From positions 1-64,000 of the forward strand of contig CAUYLG010033245.1 in the NCBI GenBank assembly GCA_963573385.1: a DNA stretch of 64,000 nucleotides, in the 5' to 3' direction. The position numbers and the translations under genes were made by a program. The notes beneath the pieces are model-generated. The model saw only the letters and a program-made list of their open reading frames with translations. It ran no database searches and was not told where the DNA came from. Below, in pieces: positions 1 to 12,260 of this stretch; the stretch's first letter is position 1, and every line of letters starts with the position of its first letter. Source of the DNA: Cacajao melanocephalus (taxonomy: Eukaryota; Chordata; Mammalia; Primates; Pitheciidae).

Positions 1-94
1 AAAAAAAAAAAAACTGCAATTTTCACTCCTACCTTCTCTTGTACTAACTTGTATGGCAGAAAGAACAGGTGTTATGGCGCCACAAAATGTTAAC

Positions 95-240
95 TTTGTG
101 ATCTTGAATAACCCTTAACCTCTCAGAACCTCCATATTCTCATCTTTCAAATGAGGATAGTTAATTGCAGTTGACTTCATAGGATAGTCATCTTGATCAA
201 TCAATGTAATCTATGTGATGATTCCTGGAATATTCTAAAA
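95..240 (+). mobile_element. MIR SINE fragment
   Basis: The tRNA-derived MIR core is recognisable: an 'acccttaacctctcagaacct' stretch followed by 'catctttcaaatgagg', the usual 'TTAACCTCTCTG... CATCTGTAAAATGGGG' order. Strongly diverged, with ends uncertain. Confidence 0.6.
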
Positions 241-330
241 TGTCATAAGAGATATAAGCTTTTATAATACATTAATCTCTGAAATAAGACTTTCATAATT
301 TGTCTGTCTTGAACTTTGAGATGTGAAGTA

Positions 331-769
331 GGGTATGCTGAAGTTGTTCTTATTCATCGGATTTCTTTTTAACACACATTTCTTGGGCATCTGGTACCTT
401 GGGGGCTTTCTATGGGACATCTAGAACCAAATGAAGAAAGATGCAGGCTTTGTCCTCTAGGAAAACACAAGATGAGAACAGATGAGCCCACAGCTTTGTA
501 ACTCTTAGGCAGGTCACAGCACACAAGCCAAAGAAGAAGCCCTGAGAGAAAAGCAAGCTTACCTATCCCATTGGAAATATGGATAGAAGGAAGCACAAAG
601 GACATTGCATCTGAACTGGTCACATCTAAACTTACTATGTCAAGTAGGGTAGATAAAGGTGGGAAAGTGAAAGATGAGCAAACTAATTTTAACCTAAGGT
701 TCAAAAAATGGATCTGTTAATTAAAAGTTATCTGAGAGGAATTTGTTTAGGTCCAGTTCATATCAATGA
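331..769. other. Intronic sequence without recognised features
   Basis: AT-rich unique-looking sequence. The minus-strand ORF at 369-704 has no recognisable protein similarity and no splice context. The far end may include the decayed left terminus of the Tigger1 element. Confidence 0.5.
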
Positions 770-3090
770 AGCGAATATTGAAATAAATAAAGTCACAGGA
801 ATTTTTTGTTTTTACCAGTGCATATAAAAGTTACATTTCTATTATACTGTAGTCTCTTAAGTATTCGATAGCATTATGTCTAAAAAATATACACACTTTA
901 ATTTTAAAGTACTTTATGCTAAAAATTACTAACCCCCATGTGAGCCTTCAGAGAGTTGTAATCTTTTTGCTGGTGGAGGGTTTGCCTCGAAGTTGATGGC
1001 TGCTGACTGATCAGAATGGTGGTTGCTACAGGTGGCGGTGGCTGTGGCAATTTCCTAAAATGAGACAACAATGAAATTTGCCACACCAATTGACCCTTCT
1101 TTTTATGAAACAATTCTCTGTAGCAGCGATGTTGTTTGATAGCATTTTACTCACAGTAGAACTTCTGTGAAAATTGGGGTCACTCTTCTCTAACCTTGTC
1201 ATTTCTTCCTCAACTACACGTATGGAATGTTCGAAACCCTTTGTTGTCATTTCAATAATGTTCATAGTGTTTTTGCCGGGATTATATTCTATCTCAAGAA
1301 GCCACTTCCTTTGCTCATTTATAAGAAACAAATGCTCATGCATTTAAGTTTGATAATGAGATTGCAGCAATTCAGTCACATCTTCAGGCTGTACTTCTAG
1401 TTCTCATGCTATTTCTACCACATATGCAGTTATGTCCTCCACCGAAGTTTTGAACCCCTTAAAGTCATCAGGGTTGGAATCAATTTCTTGCAAACTCCTT
1501 TTTATGTTGATATTTTGACCTCTTCTCATGAATTACAAGTATTCTGACTTGTAATCCAGAATTACAAGAATGGTGAATCCTTTTCAGAGGGCTTCAATTT
1601 ACTTTGCCCAGATTTGTCAGAGGAATTGTTATCTATGGCAGCTACAGCCTTGTGAAGTGTGTTTCTTAAATGATAAAATTTGAAAGTCAAAATTATACCT
1701 TGATCCATGGGCTACAGAATGGATGTTGTAATAACAGGCATGACGACATTAATCTCCTTGTACATCTTCATCAGAGCTCTTGAGTAGCAGGTGCTTTGTC
1801 AATGAGCAATAATATCTTGAAAGGAATCTTTTTTTTTTTTTTCCTGAGCAGTAGGTTTCAACAGTGGGCTTAAAATATTCAGAAAGCTGTGCTGTACACA
1901 GATGTGCTGTCATACAGGCCTTGCTGTTCCATTTAGGGAGCACAGAAATAGTAGATTTAACATAATTCTTAAGGGTCCTAGACCTTTCAGAATGGTAGAT
2001 GAGCATTAGTTTCAACATAAAGTCATCAGTTGCATTAGTTTCTGACAAGAAAATCAGCCTGCTCTTCAAAGCTTTGAAGCCAGGCATTGACTTTGTCTCT
2101 CTAGCTATGAAGTTATAGATGGTGTCTTCTTCCAATAGAAGGCCATTTCATCGACACTGAAAATTGGTTATTTGATATAGCCACTTTCATTGATGATCTT
2201 AGCTAGATCTTGTGGATGATTTGCTGAAGCTTTTCCATCAGCACTTGCTGCTTCACCTCAAAGTGTTATGTTATTGAGACAGCTTCATTCCTTAAACCTC
2301 ATAAAGCAACCTCTGCTAGCTTCCAACTTCTTTCTATAGTTTCCTCACCTCACTCAGTCTTCATTAAAATTGAAGAGAGTTGGGCCATTTCTCTGGATTA
2401 GGCTTTAGCTTAAGGGAATGTCCTGTTGATCTTCTATCCAGACTACCAAAACTTTCTCCCTATCAGTAATAAGGCTCTTTTGCTTTCTTATAATTCATAT
2501 GTTCACGAGAGTTGCACTTTTAATTTTTTTCAAGAACTTTTCATTTGCATTCACAACTTGGCTGTCTGGCTAAGAGGCCTATCTTGGCTTTCTACATGCC
2601 TTCCCATGTGTAATCATTGCTAGATTTTGATCAAGAATAAGAGATGTACAACTCTTGCTTTCACTTGAACAGGCCATGGTAAGATTATTAATTAGCCTAA
2701 TTTCAATATTGTTGTGTCTTGGGGAATAGGGAGGCCTGAGGAGAGGGAGAGAAATGAGGGAACGGCTGGTCAGTGGAGCAGTCAGAACACAAACAACATT
2801 TACTGATTAACTTCACCATCTTATATGGGCACAGTTTCTGGCCCGCAAACAATCACAATAGTAACATCAAAAATCACTGGTTACATAGATCACTATAACA
2901 GGTATAATAATAATAATTTTAAAAGTTTGAAATATATTGTGAGAATTACCAAAATGTGATGGAGACGTGAAGTGAGCACATGCTGTTGGAAAAATGGCAC
3001 TGATAGACTTGCTCAACACAGGGTTGCCACATACCTTTGATTTGTAAGAAATGCAATATCTGCAAAGTGCAATAAAAGGTTGTAAACCTG
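770..3090 (-). mobile_element. Tigger1 DNA transposon, nearly full length, decayed
   Basis: Continuous similarity to Tigger1 (Tc1/mariner superfamily, pogo group) on the minus strand. Minus-strand fragments at 1749-2135, 1026-1343 and 919-1113 show successive pieces of the pogo-type DDE transposase related to TIGD1 (for example [49 protein letters not shown]). They are split by stops and frameshifts, so no functional protein remains. The 5' terminus is at the right: the subterminal block around 3050 and terminal ...CCTG at 3090, followed by TA at 3091-3092, which fits the TA target duplication of the superfamily. The left inverted repeat is not recognisable. About 2.3 kb remains of a usual 2.4 kb. 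Confidence 0.9.
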
Positions 3091-3092
3091 TA

Positions 3093-4904
3093 CTACTATA
3101 GTCAGATGACAGGGAAAGAAACCAAGCTAGGAGAGTGTCAGTAGACATGAAAAGAAAGGAGGGTGTTGGCAGTAGAATTCTGTTGACTTAACATGGCAGA
3201 TATAGGAAAAGAAAGGGTTATTGAGCAGTCCTAAGACTTTATATTTGGGGGGTCGAGAGGGTGGCAGTGTCCTCGCAGGACATAGGGAAGTCAGGAGGTG
3301 AACTGGTTTTAGAAAAAGAGGATTGCCTGATGATGGCATTTTCAGAGCAGGAGATTTCTATTTTGACATCTTGGAGGAGTTTATCTCAGCCCTGTGCAAG
3401 AAAGAAGGCCAGAGGGTAAGGGAGGAGCAGCAAACCACCTATGAGTGAATGAACATAGGCAGAGCAGAGGGAGGAGAATTTGCAATTAGCAGTGAAAATG
3501 AAGAAGTGAACCATTGTCAAGCATTGTCAAGTTGGGCATGTAGGTCGGGGCAGTTTCCAGAGGTGATGGTCTGTGTAGTTTAGTGACCCAGCAAGGTGGA
3601 GGACCCTGTGGGCTGAAGGGTGGGAAAAGAAGCCAGGTGGCCATAAGCAGGAGACGAAGATGCAGGGCCTAAGGTGAAGGGGCTTCAGGCGACTCGCAGG
3701 TTCTTCTCATGCTTGCAGTCATCCTCAATTTTGTCTTTATAGACCAAAGAGACTGTGTCTTCGTGTTTATGTGGGTCTAGGTGCCATTTTAAACTTCTAA
3801 CGTCGTTTCTGGCTCTTTTTCTGAGGTATCTTTCTTCCCTAGCCTCCCTTTCTCGAAAAGCAGTGTTCCTTCAGCTAATTATTCAGATGGAAACACAGTA
3901 GACTTATTTAAAAAGCCCATTGAAATCCCATGGGTTGGGGGTAGGCAGAATCCTCATTGCTCTGTTTCTAATGCAAGTCTCAGCATTGGTTCCCATTTCA
4001 GAGCCTTCTGATCTTTGAATCGTCTATACAACATCATTTCCCAAGTAGATAAATAGTAGCTCTGTTTTCTGAAGATGGAAAAAGTTGGGTGAAATAAAGT
4101 TAAAAGTTTTCTTTAAAGGACTTTTTAGTCTTTCCTGCATTATTATGCACCAGAAGTCTCCAAGAGGGGCTGTTGTGTTCAGCATTTCCCAGATGTATTT
4201 ATTAATGAACTCTTTTTAAAAAATCATAAATATGTATTTCTGAATAAAAAAGTCAAGAAAGACAATTCAACAAACTAACTAGAAAAACATATTTGTATCA
4301 CATTTTTAAAGGAAACAGAATACCTTGTTATGATGCAGGTGCATCAGCGTTCCTCACTGTAAACCAAAACACAGAAGAATATGATGCTGCATGAAAAGCA
4401 GAATCAAGCCAGAGCAGCTTACTTTCCCTAAGCCCCATTCACTGATTGCTCATACTTCAGGCTCAGATGTTAAACAGTAAACTTGGTCAAAAGATCTTCC
4501 ATTTTAGTAATCTAAATTACTCCATGGAATGAAGCTATTAAAGGTGTCTTCCATTTGGAGCAGGACACAGAAGGGGGCCTCAGGATAAGATCTGTCTGGG
4601 GATGGGAGCTAGCAGTCTTTGCCTAGACAGTCTGATCTAAGGATAGGCCAAATCAGGACCCACAGAGCAGGGCCAGCCATGAGAAATGGGGCTGGGAGTC
4701 AAACTGGAGATTTAAGAGGAAGTCATAGATGGAAAATGGGTCAGGAGCCAGGGAGAGGGTGTGGGTATGGAGGAAGCCAGGGGCTTCACAAAGTATGAAC
4801 TCCACTCTATCTAGATGTATTTTGCTTGTAATTTTCCCAGTCAACTTGTCCACATTTGAAATCATCTGCCTTTTATGCCCATCCTCATGACCCCAGAGGA
4901 GCCC
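3093..4904. other. Intronic sequence without recognised features
   Basis: Mostly purine-rich, unique-looking sequence. A tandem CATTGTCAAG doublet near 3515-3535 is the only local structure seen. Part of 3200-3500 might be a very old L2 piece, but I cannot support it. Confidence 0.4.
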
Positions 4905-5042
4905 TTGAAGCCCTCTCAGATCCCCAGTTTGCTCCTCTGTAATATAACATTGACTTCCCCACAGATGGTTATTATGAAAAGAGATGCTCTCTGTAAAGTG
5001 CTCTATACATTGCCTGGATCATGGGGGCCCCTCAATAAATAG
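4905..5042 (+). mobile_element. MIR SINE fragment
   Basis: It contains 'ccccagtttgctcctctgtaata', a 'ttattatgaaaagagatg' block, 'gtaaagtgctctatacattgcctgg' and a terminal 'ctcaataaatagg', in the order of the 3' half of MIR. Confidence 0.65.
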
Positions 5043-5634
5043 GAAACTCCCACCATCCTCCACCCCTACTTAACCCATTGCCTATTTGGAGTGGGCTTGG
5101 TGACTCAACAGAGAAGACAATGCCCTGCATATGGGTAATGGTCATGAAATAGCCATTGGACATGGAAGACAAGTCAGGCATGTTTTGGGCCATGTACTTA
5201 CTCAGGCCTGGAGTGGGGAATCCTGTAGCCTATTTGTCATCCTCTGGTGGAACCGATGGGATTTCTAACTTGGATAATGTTTTTCAGACACCTGGCTTTG
5301 CCAGTACAAGTCCACCGTGGTTGCCAATGTGTCCTGCAGGTCACTTTTTTTTCTCTCTGTCTTTCTGAGATCTGGAGCCTTTGAGCACACTCCATTGTCC
5401 TGACTTAGAGGACTCACAGGAAGGATCATGAGCTGTTGAGAACACAGCACCCAAAGTGACTTTGTGATGGGCAGCATAGAGCCTGAATATTGGTGACCTG
5501 CCTTTAGAAGCAGTGTCTTACTGCCATTGCTGAAGTGTGAGATAAAGTCTGCCTTTAAGTAGTGGCAGGTTTTCTAACTCCCTCAGGCATTTGCAGAGTC
5601 CACTGAGTGTGGGCGGAGAGTCTTGGCACACTTA

Positions 5635-5715
5635 ATAGCTGTGTGTCTTTGGAAAGTGACTGTGTCTTCTGGGTCTCATTTTCTAGGTCTATACAATGAG
5701 GGGATTTTATGAGAA
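5635..5715 (+). mobile_element. MIR SINE fragment, weak
   Basis: 'tagctgtgtgtctttggaaagt' and 'tctcattttctaggtctatacaatgagg' match the MIR core order at low similarity. The rest of 5043-6514 shows nothing else except a short CA-rich run at 5970-5999. Confidence 0.35.
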
Positions 5716-6514
5716 GATTTCTAAACTTGCCTCCTTCTCTGACAGTTTGTGAACTTATTGGCAACTTAGTTCAAATGAACGCCTTACACAGCGGTTTCTA
5801 AAGAACATCTCAGAAGTGGCTTCTCTTGGTTCCACACACTAAGAAAAGTAGGACAAATTTGGTCTGGGTCAAGAACAGGCACATTTCCTGCTTCCACTTC
5901 AGAGCTCCACACAAAGACACACATCGGCCCACAGATGCTCATTCATGGATAACTACCCCACCGCCCCCCCGCCAACACGCACACACACATACACAGAGTC
6001 ATAGCCACATGCTCCGTTGCTCACATATGGAGTGAATCTGCCTATTGTCTATGTGTATTTCTTTCTTTTACCCTGGTTTCTGTTTTTGGCCAGGGAGGGC
6101 CTGGCTGAGGCTGCATTTCCTTCCCTGGGATCCCTCTCCAAGCCTCCCTGTGGAAGCATCCCCAGTCTCCTGTGTCTGACAGGCTGTGGAATGCATGTGC
6201 CAATACCCTCACATGGCTAATGCAGCTTATCTCATAGTAACAACAGTTGCAGGACACAGCAGGTTAGCCAGGGATTTTCCTCTGTAAACGGGGAGAACTG
6301 AGCAGGCAAGATGGTGTGTGATTCTGCATGGCTGGCCTTTGCTTGGGGCTTAGGGATGGGGAATGGTGGGTGCCCTCAAGGGAGAGCATGAATCAATGGA
6401 GATGGAGGGCAAGGGGAGTTGTCGTTTCCTGCAGAGCGGGGAAGCCTAGTCAGACAGCCAGGAACAGAACGCTACTGGACTAGTTATCAGGGTTTACAGC
6501 AATGATACACAAGA

Positions 6515-6660
6515 ACAGGCTGGACTCATCTACTCATCCACTCACAAAGTTTTTCTTGACCACCTAACATGTGCTAGCGGCTGTGCTCAGTTCTGTGGAT
6601 GAACTGGGGAAGAAGCCAGACCTGTTGCAGGTCTTCATGAACTTAAAGTGCAGGAGCATG
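6515..6660 (-). mobile_element. L2 LINE 3' end, antisense
   Basis: Reads as the reverse of an L2 3' end: 'catccactcacaaag', then 'cacctaacatgtgctagcggctgtgctcag', then 'tcttcatgaactta'. It abuts a MIR directly downstream. Confidence 0.5.
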
Positions 6661-6669
6661 GCTAGGAGT

Positions 6670-6885
6670 CCATGTGAGGGAGCCAGACAGCCTGAGCTCA
6701 CATCCTGGATCTAATATTGAATGGACGTGTGACTTTGGGCAAGCTAATTAACCTTCTGGGCTCCAAATTCCTCTTCCATAGACTGAGAATAATAATAGGG
6801 CCAACCTAAAACCATTGTTCTGTAAATACTCAGAACACTGCCCTATGCGTAGTAAGAACTCACTAATAATCTTCTATTATTTGTC
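6670..6885 (+). mobile_element. MIR SINE, nearly complete
   Basis: All parts are in order: 'cctgagctcacatcctgg', 'gtgtgactttgggcaagctaa', 'cttccatagactgagaataataatag', 'cagaacactgccctatgcgtagtaag'. One of the best preserved MIR copies here. Confidence 0.75.
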
Positions 6886-6940
6886 TTTATTCTTTTTTTT
6901 AAACAGCCTGCTAGAGAAGTAGGCAAGCAAATAAAAGACA

Positions 6941-6968
6941 TTTCTCTCTCTCTATCTCTCTCTCAATT

Positions 6969-7007
<39 letters not shown>

Positions 7008-7012
7008 ATGTG
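6941..7012. repeat. (CT)n microsatellite running into (GT)n
   Basis: Interrupted CT dinucleotides (6941-6995) change to a short GT run up to about 7012. Confidence 0.95.
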
Positions 7013-7902
7013 ATTTTAGGAAGAGGTGCTACATATCAGAATGCCCCTCTACCTGGGAGTCCCAGAGCATGCTGGGGAAATTTTTCCCAGGAACAACAGC
7101 AGATAAAGAATAGATGGCCTTCCCATGTGCTAGATGTGGGTGCAGATTTTAACTGGAGACAGTCACGCCAATCACATAACCACAGAGAGTGGGGTCTTCA
7201 CTACTTTGCTGTCATCAGCGAGCCTGAGTTCGCTTCTGTGTGTCTGCTCCTCTCTGTCTCTGCTTAGTTTCCTCTCTTTACATCCTAATGAATGTTCTCT
7301 GCATTTCCTGAACTAGGGCAGTGGCACTGATGTTGGAGGAGTAGAGAGATCTGAGAAATATTGTGAGGCTCAACTTGGTCAGGCATGTTGGAATATGGCA
7401 GGTGGGAGACAGGCTAGAGTGAGGGGCAAGGAAGCCCAAGTGTTAGTGCAACACCCGGGTGGATGGGGACACCTGCACCTGACATGAGCTGTTCGGGGAA
7501 GGAGACGGCTTGGGTAGGCAGGATAAGGTCCAGTTGGGACCAGGTAAGTATTAGATGTGCATAGATGTCCAGGTGGATATGCACCGCTGGTAATGACAGT
7601 GGGGAAGCTCAGGATGAGCTGAGGTCACATCCCTGTAGTACCCGAAATCAGTCACAAAGCACAGTTGGCTGTTGAAACTGATTTATTGACTACAATGAAG
7701 TTCACTAAAATAAAAATGTAAAATGGGCACCTCTAAAGTTATCCCCCATCCCCTCATGCCTTACAAGCCAGCCTCAACTAAATCTCTTACTTCTCTACCC
7801 AAGGTTGTAGGTACCTGCCTCCCCCCCACCAATCCCTCTGGGGAGAGATATCAAAATCCTAGTGCACCCTCTGCCATTGGGAGGGATGGCAGCAAGAAAT
7901 GG
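7013..7902. other. Intronic sequence, possible old L2 remnant
   Basis: No clear feature. The block 7540-7640 ('agatgtgcatagatgtccaggtgg') resembles antisense L2 coding sequence but is too diverged to call firmly. Confidence 0.35.
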
Positions 7903-7912
7903 TTCTTTCTTC

Positions 7913-7967
<55 letters not shown>

Positions 7968-7971
7968 TTTT

Positions 7972-8012
<41 letters not shown>

Positions 8013-8073
8013 TTTATTTATTTCTTTCTTTTCTTTCTTTCTTTCTTTTCTTTCTTTCTTTCTTTCTTTTTTC

Positions 8074-8118
<45 letters not shown>

Positions 8119-8140
8119 TTTCTTTCTTTCTTCTTTTTCT
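7903..8140. repeat. (TTTC)n microsatellite, expanded L1 poly(A) tail
   Basis: About 235 bp of TTTC repeats with a few TTTTC, TTC and TTTA variants. It sits exactly at the 3' end of the antisense L1 that starts at 8141, so on the L1 strand it is a GAAA-rich tail. Origin from the L1 poly(A) tail by slippage is inference from position and composition. Both strands give long low-complexity ORFs here that are not genes. Confidence 0.97.
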
Positions 8141-10666
8141 ATTATACTTTAAGTTCTGCAGTACGTGTGCAGAACTTGCAGAATTGTTGCATAGGTACAC
8201 TCATACCATGGTGGTTTGCTGCCTCCATCCCTGCATCACCTACATCAGGCATTTCTCCCAATGTTATCCCTCTCCAAACTGCCCACCCCCCATCCCTCCC
8301 CTAGCCCCCATTCCCTCAACAGACCCCAGTGTGTGATGCTTCCCTCCCTGTGTCCATGTGTTCTCATTGTTCAACACCTACCTATGAGTGAGAACATGCA
8401 GTGTTTGGTTTTCTGTTCTTGTGTCAGTTTGCTGAGAATGATGGTTTCCAGATTCATATATGTCCCGGCAAAGGACACAAACTCATCCTTTTTTATGACA
8501 GAATAGTATTCCATGGTGTATATGTGTTACATTTTCTTTATCCAGTCTATCATTGATGGGCATTTGGGTTGGTTCCAAGTCTTTGCTACTGTAAACAGTG
8601 CTGCAGTGAACATACATGTGCATGTGTCTTTATAATAGAATGATTTATAATCCTTTGGGTATATACCCAGTAATGGGATTGCTAGGTCAAATGGTATTTC
8701 TATTTTTAGATCCTTGAGGAATCACCACACTGTCTTCCACAGTGGTTGAACTGGTTTATACTCCCACCAACAGTGTAAAAGTGTTCCTATTTCTCCACAT
8801 CCTTTCCAGCATCTGTTGTCTCCAGATTTTTTGGTGATCGCCATTCTAACTGGCGTGAGATGGTATCTCAATGTGGTTTTGATTTGCATTTCTCTAATGA
8901 CCAGTGATGAGCATTTTTTCATGTGTTTGTTGGCCACATAAACGTCTTCTTACGAAAAGTGCCTGTTCATATCCTTCGCCCACTCTTGGATGGGTTTGTT
9001 TTTTCCTCATGTATCTGCTTTATTTTTTTGTAGATTCTGGAGATTAGCCCTTTGTTAGATGGGTAGATTGCAAAAACTTTTTCCCATTCTGTTGGTTGCT
9101 GGGTCACTCTAGTGATTGTTTCTTTTGCTGTGTAGAAGGTTCTAAGTTTAATTAGATCCCATTTGTCTATTTTGGCTTTTGTTGCCATTGCTTTTGGTGT
9201 TTTAGTCATAAAGTCCTTGCCTATGCCTATGTCCTGAATGGTTTTGCCTAGGTTTTCTTCTAGGGTTTTTATGGTGTTAGGTCTTATGTTTAAATCTTTA
9301 ATCCATCTGGAGTTAATATTTGTATGAGGTGTAAGGAAGGGGTCCAGTTTTTCAGCTTTCTGCACATGGCTAGCCAGTTTTTCCAACATCATTTATTAAA
9401 CAGGGAATCCTTTCCCCATTGCTTGTTTTTGTCAGGTTTGTCAAAGATCAGATGGTTGTAGGTGTATGATGTTACTTCTGAGGCTTCTGTTCTGTTCCAT
9501 TGGTCTATATCTCTGTTTTGATACCAGCACCATGCTGTTTTGATTACTGTAACCTTATAGTATAGTTTGAAGTCAGGTAGCATGATGCCTCCAGCTTTGT
9601 TCTTTTTGCCTAGGATTGTCTTGGCTATGCAATGTTTTTTTTTGTTTGTTTGTTTGTTTGTTTGTTTTATTGGTTCCATATGAAGTTTAAGGTGTTTTTT
9701 TCCAGTTCTGTGAAGAAGGTCAGTGGTTGCTTGATGGGGATAGCATTGAATCTATAAATTACTTTGGGCAGTTTGGCCATTTTCACAATATTGATTCTTC
9801 CTAACCATGAGCATGGAATGTTTCTCCATCTGTTTGTGTCCTCTCTTATTTCCTTGAGCAGTGGTTTTTCGTTCTCCTTGAAGAGGTCCTTCACTTCCTT
9901 TGTTAGATGTATTCCTAGGTATTTTATTCTCTTTGTAGCAATTGTGGATGGCAGTTTGCCCATGATTTGGTTCTCTGTCTGTTATTGGTATATAGGAATG
10001 CTTGCTAAATCTGCACATTGATTTTGTATCCTGAGACTTTGCTGAAGTTGCTTCTTAAGGAGATTTTGGGCTGAGTTGATGGGGTCTTCTAAATATATAA
10101 TAATGTCATCTGCAAATAGATAATTTGACTTCCTCCTTTCCTAATTGAATACCCTTTATTTCTTTTTCTTGCCTGATTGCTCTGGCTAGAACTTCCAATA
10201 CTATGTTGAATAGGAATGGTAAGAGAGGGCACCCTTGTCTGGTGCCAGTTTTTAAAGCGAATGCTTCTATTTTTTTCCCATTCAGTATGATATTGGCTGT
10301 GGGTTTATTGTACATAGCTTTTATTATTTTGAGATATGTTCCATCGATACCTAGTTTATTGAGAGTTTGTAACATGAAGGGCTGTTAAATTTTGTTGAAG
10401 GCCTTCTCTGCATCTAGTGAGATGATTGTGGATTTTTGTCTTAGGTTCTGTTTTTGTGATGAATATGTTTATACATTTATGTATATTGAACTAGCCTTAT
10501 GTCCCCACTATGAAGCCTACTTGATCATGATGGATAAGCTTTTTAATGTGCTGTTGCATTTGGTTTGCCAGTATTTTATTGAAGATTTTTGCATCAATGT
10601 TCATCATGGATATTGACCTGAAGTTTCCTTTTTTAGTTGTATCTTTGCCAGGTTTTGGTACCAGGA
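8141..10666 (-). mobile_element. L1 LINE, 5'-truncated, antisense (primate-type L1PA/L1PB)
   Basis: The left edge 'attatactttaagttctg' is the reverse of the L1 3' end, and the right edge stops inside ORF2. Minus-strand fragments show the L1 ORF2 protein in order: reverse-transcriptase block with [27 protein letters not shown] (10106-10375), then 9667-9963 and 9389-9679, then the C-terminal part (8967-9392, 8722-8937). The reading frame is broken between all of them, so the copy is dead. A TTTG microsatellite (about 9635-9668) has grown inside it. A short imperfect duplication, AGAAATGG at the left and AGGAAATGG at the right, may be the target site, but part of the right copy matches L1 itself. 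Confidence 0.95.
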
Positions 10667-10844
10667 AATGGCCCTTTCAAAGGATGTGCTGACCCTGGAG
10701 GGAGGTCCCTATCCACACTCACCAGAGAACTATTCTAGGGCTGGCCCCTTGGGGAAATGCCTGTTCATTCCACCCTGTTCTCCCATGCGTCCTGTTTTAT
10801 CAGATCAGTGTAGGGGAGTGATTTTAGTCAAACCTGTTTTTCAA

Positions 10845-10925
10845 TACTAGCTGAGACATTGACTAACCATGCTGGGCCTCAGTGTCCTTGCCTATAAAAT
10901 GGCACCACTATCTCTGTCAGTAGAG
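10845..10925 (+). mobile_element. MIR SINE fragment, weak
   Basis: 'tgctgggcctcagtgtccttgcctataaaatgg' corresponds to the MIR 'CCTCAGTTTCCTCATCTGTAAAATGG' segment; little else is preserved. Confidence 0.45.
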
Positions 10926-11221
10926 TCTGGAAATTTAGTGCATACTAAATATTCATTCCATATTAGCTCCCTCCAGACTCTATCAGAGGACATTTACAAA
11001 AGTGATGGTCTAGTTCTTTACAAACAAGGTAGAAAATCACATATTTACTCTTTGTCTAGTTTCTTTCTTTAGGTTTAGGAGACATTTGCCAGAATGAGAG
11101 CCTTGACCTCCAGGGGTGAGCTGTGCATACTCCTCTTCACCCTCCCCTTGGTGGAATTATGCTGATCTTGCCTGGCAATGTGCCTCCCTTCCCAAGACAG
11201 CTTGGAGATGCATATTTATGT

Positions 11222-11720
11222 ATTTCCAGTCATCACCCCAAGAGCTCAGATTTTCTTGTCCTTGGTGTCACTTTAATTAATACACTCTCGTGTGCTGGGT
11301 GACAAAATTAGGTTGCAGGGGTGGCAGGCGTTTATATCACGAAGGGAGAGAAAAAAGGTGTTTTGCACCATTTTCCTTCTTAAGCTCTGTTATTAATCTT
11401 TGCAATCAATACTCCTTTATTTTTGGCTCCAGAAGATGGTGGGGTGGAATCAGGCTGTCAAGCAATTTAAGACCACATCTGCATAAGTAATAGAGATGGT
11501 GTATTCCTTTTGCTCTAGGTGAAAATATGTGTCCCTGGCCAGATGTGGCAGGGCCAGACTCTTTAAGTCTAATGCCAGCTTTATGATACGTTTGATTTAG
11601 GTAAAGTGCTTGGAACCTGCTGGGACTAAGTTGTTATTAAACACCATCTGCAGCTTTCGTTTTAATTAATATCATAAGAATTAGCATCCCATGCTTTAAT
11701 TATCATGTTAACCCTTTAGA
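11222..11720. promoter_or_regulatory. Possible conserved non-coding element (enhancer-like), unproven
   Basis: A 500-bp stretch free of recognisable repeats, with balanced composition and several TAAT-core homeodomain-like motifs (tttaattaatac near 11273, tttaattaatat near 11660, tttaattatc near 11695) and few simple repeats. This texture is typical of conserved intronic elements, but I have no alignment, so the call is a guess from appearance. Confidence 0.18.
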
Positions 11721-12104
11721 ATCATGGGAAGAAGGAGGGAAACTTGGGAGGGTAGACCAGCGTAGCTTTTTATAGGGCTTTGGATCTGTAGGTTGACGCC
11801 CTTCATCCTGAACCCCACAGCTGTAAGTGTGTGCAGTGGGCTAGTCACTGTCCTGGTGTGACCCTGGGGCTGCTGAGGTTTGCTTTTGTGGAAAGGAAAC
11901 TGGAATCTATTTGTCCAATAGAGAAAGATTCTACTGAAATATCAGTCACACCTGGTTCCCCAACCCTGTAAGGGAAATTACCTCAACAACAACAGTAGCA
12001 CTAATAGAAATAGTTCTAATGATAATGTATCATTTAGGAATTACTTGTATTTTAATATACAGTATATACTATATACTCTGTGTGTGAATATATACTGTGT
12101 TATG

Positions 12105-12260
12105 TAACATAGTTCTGTACTAGAAACTGCCTAAGTGCTTTCATAAATCACATCATTTAACTTTTACCACATTAAGCTCTTATTGCTAATGAGGAAACTG
12201 AGACAGAAAACCAGTCCACATATCTGGTATGTAGCAGAACTTGGATTCAAATGTAAGCTT
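12105..12260 (-). mobile_element. MIR SINE, antisense
   Basis: 'aagtgctttcataaatcacatcatttaa' followed by 'aatgaggaaactgagac' and 'agcagaacttggattcaaat' is the reverse-oriented MIR order. Confidence 0.55.

Noticed and set aside
1749..2135. Possible TIGD-like gene on the minus strand
   Set aside because: The peptide is pogo-type transposase, but the frame is broken before and after and it sits in a Tigger1 copy with a terminal repeat. It is a dead transposon, not a domesticated gene.
7723..8336. Long ORFs of Phe/Leu/Ser repeats (193, 145 and 96 codons)
   Set aside because: They are translations of the TTTC microsatellite in different frames; no start context, no splice sites, no protein family.
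10106..10375. Reverse-transcriptase-like ORF as a possible active gene or retron
   Set aside because: It is a piece of L1 ORF2 in a 5'-truncated copy with several frameshifts.
7887..10672. A clear target-site duplication of the antisense L1
   Set aside because: AGAAATGG versus AGGAAATGG is short, imperfect and partly matches L1 sequence itself, so it stays only a candidate.
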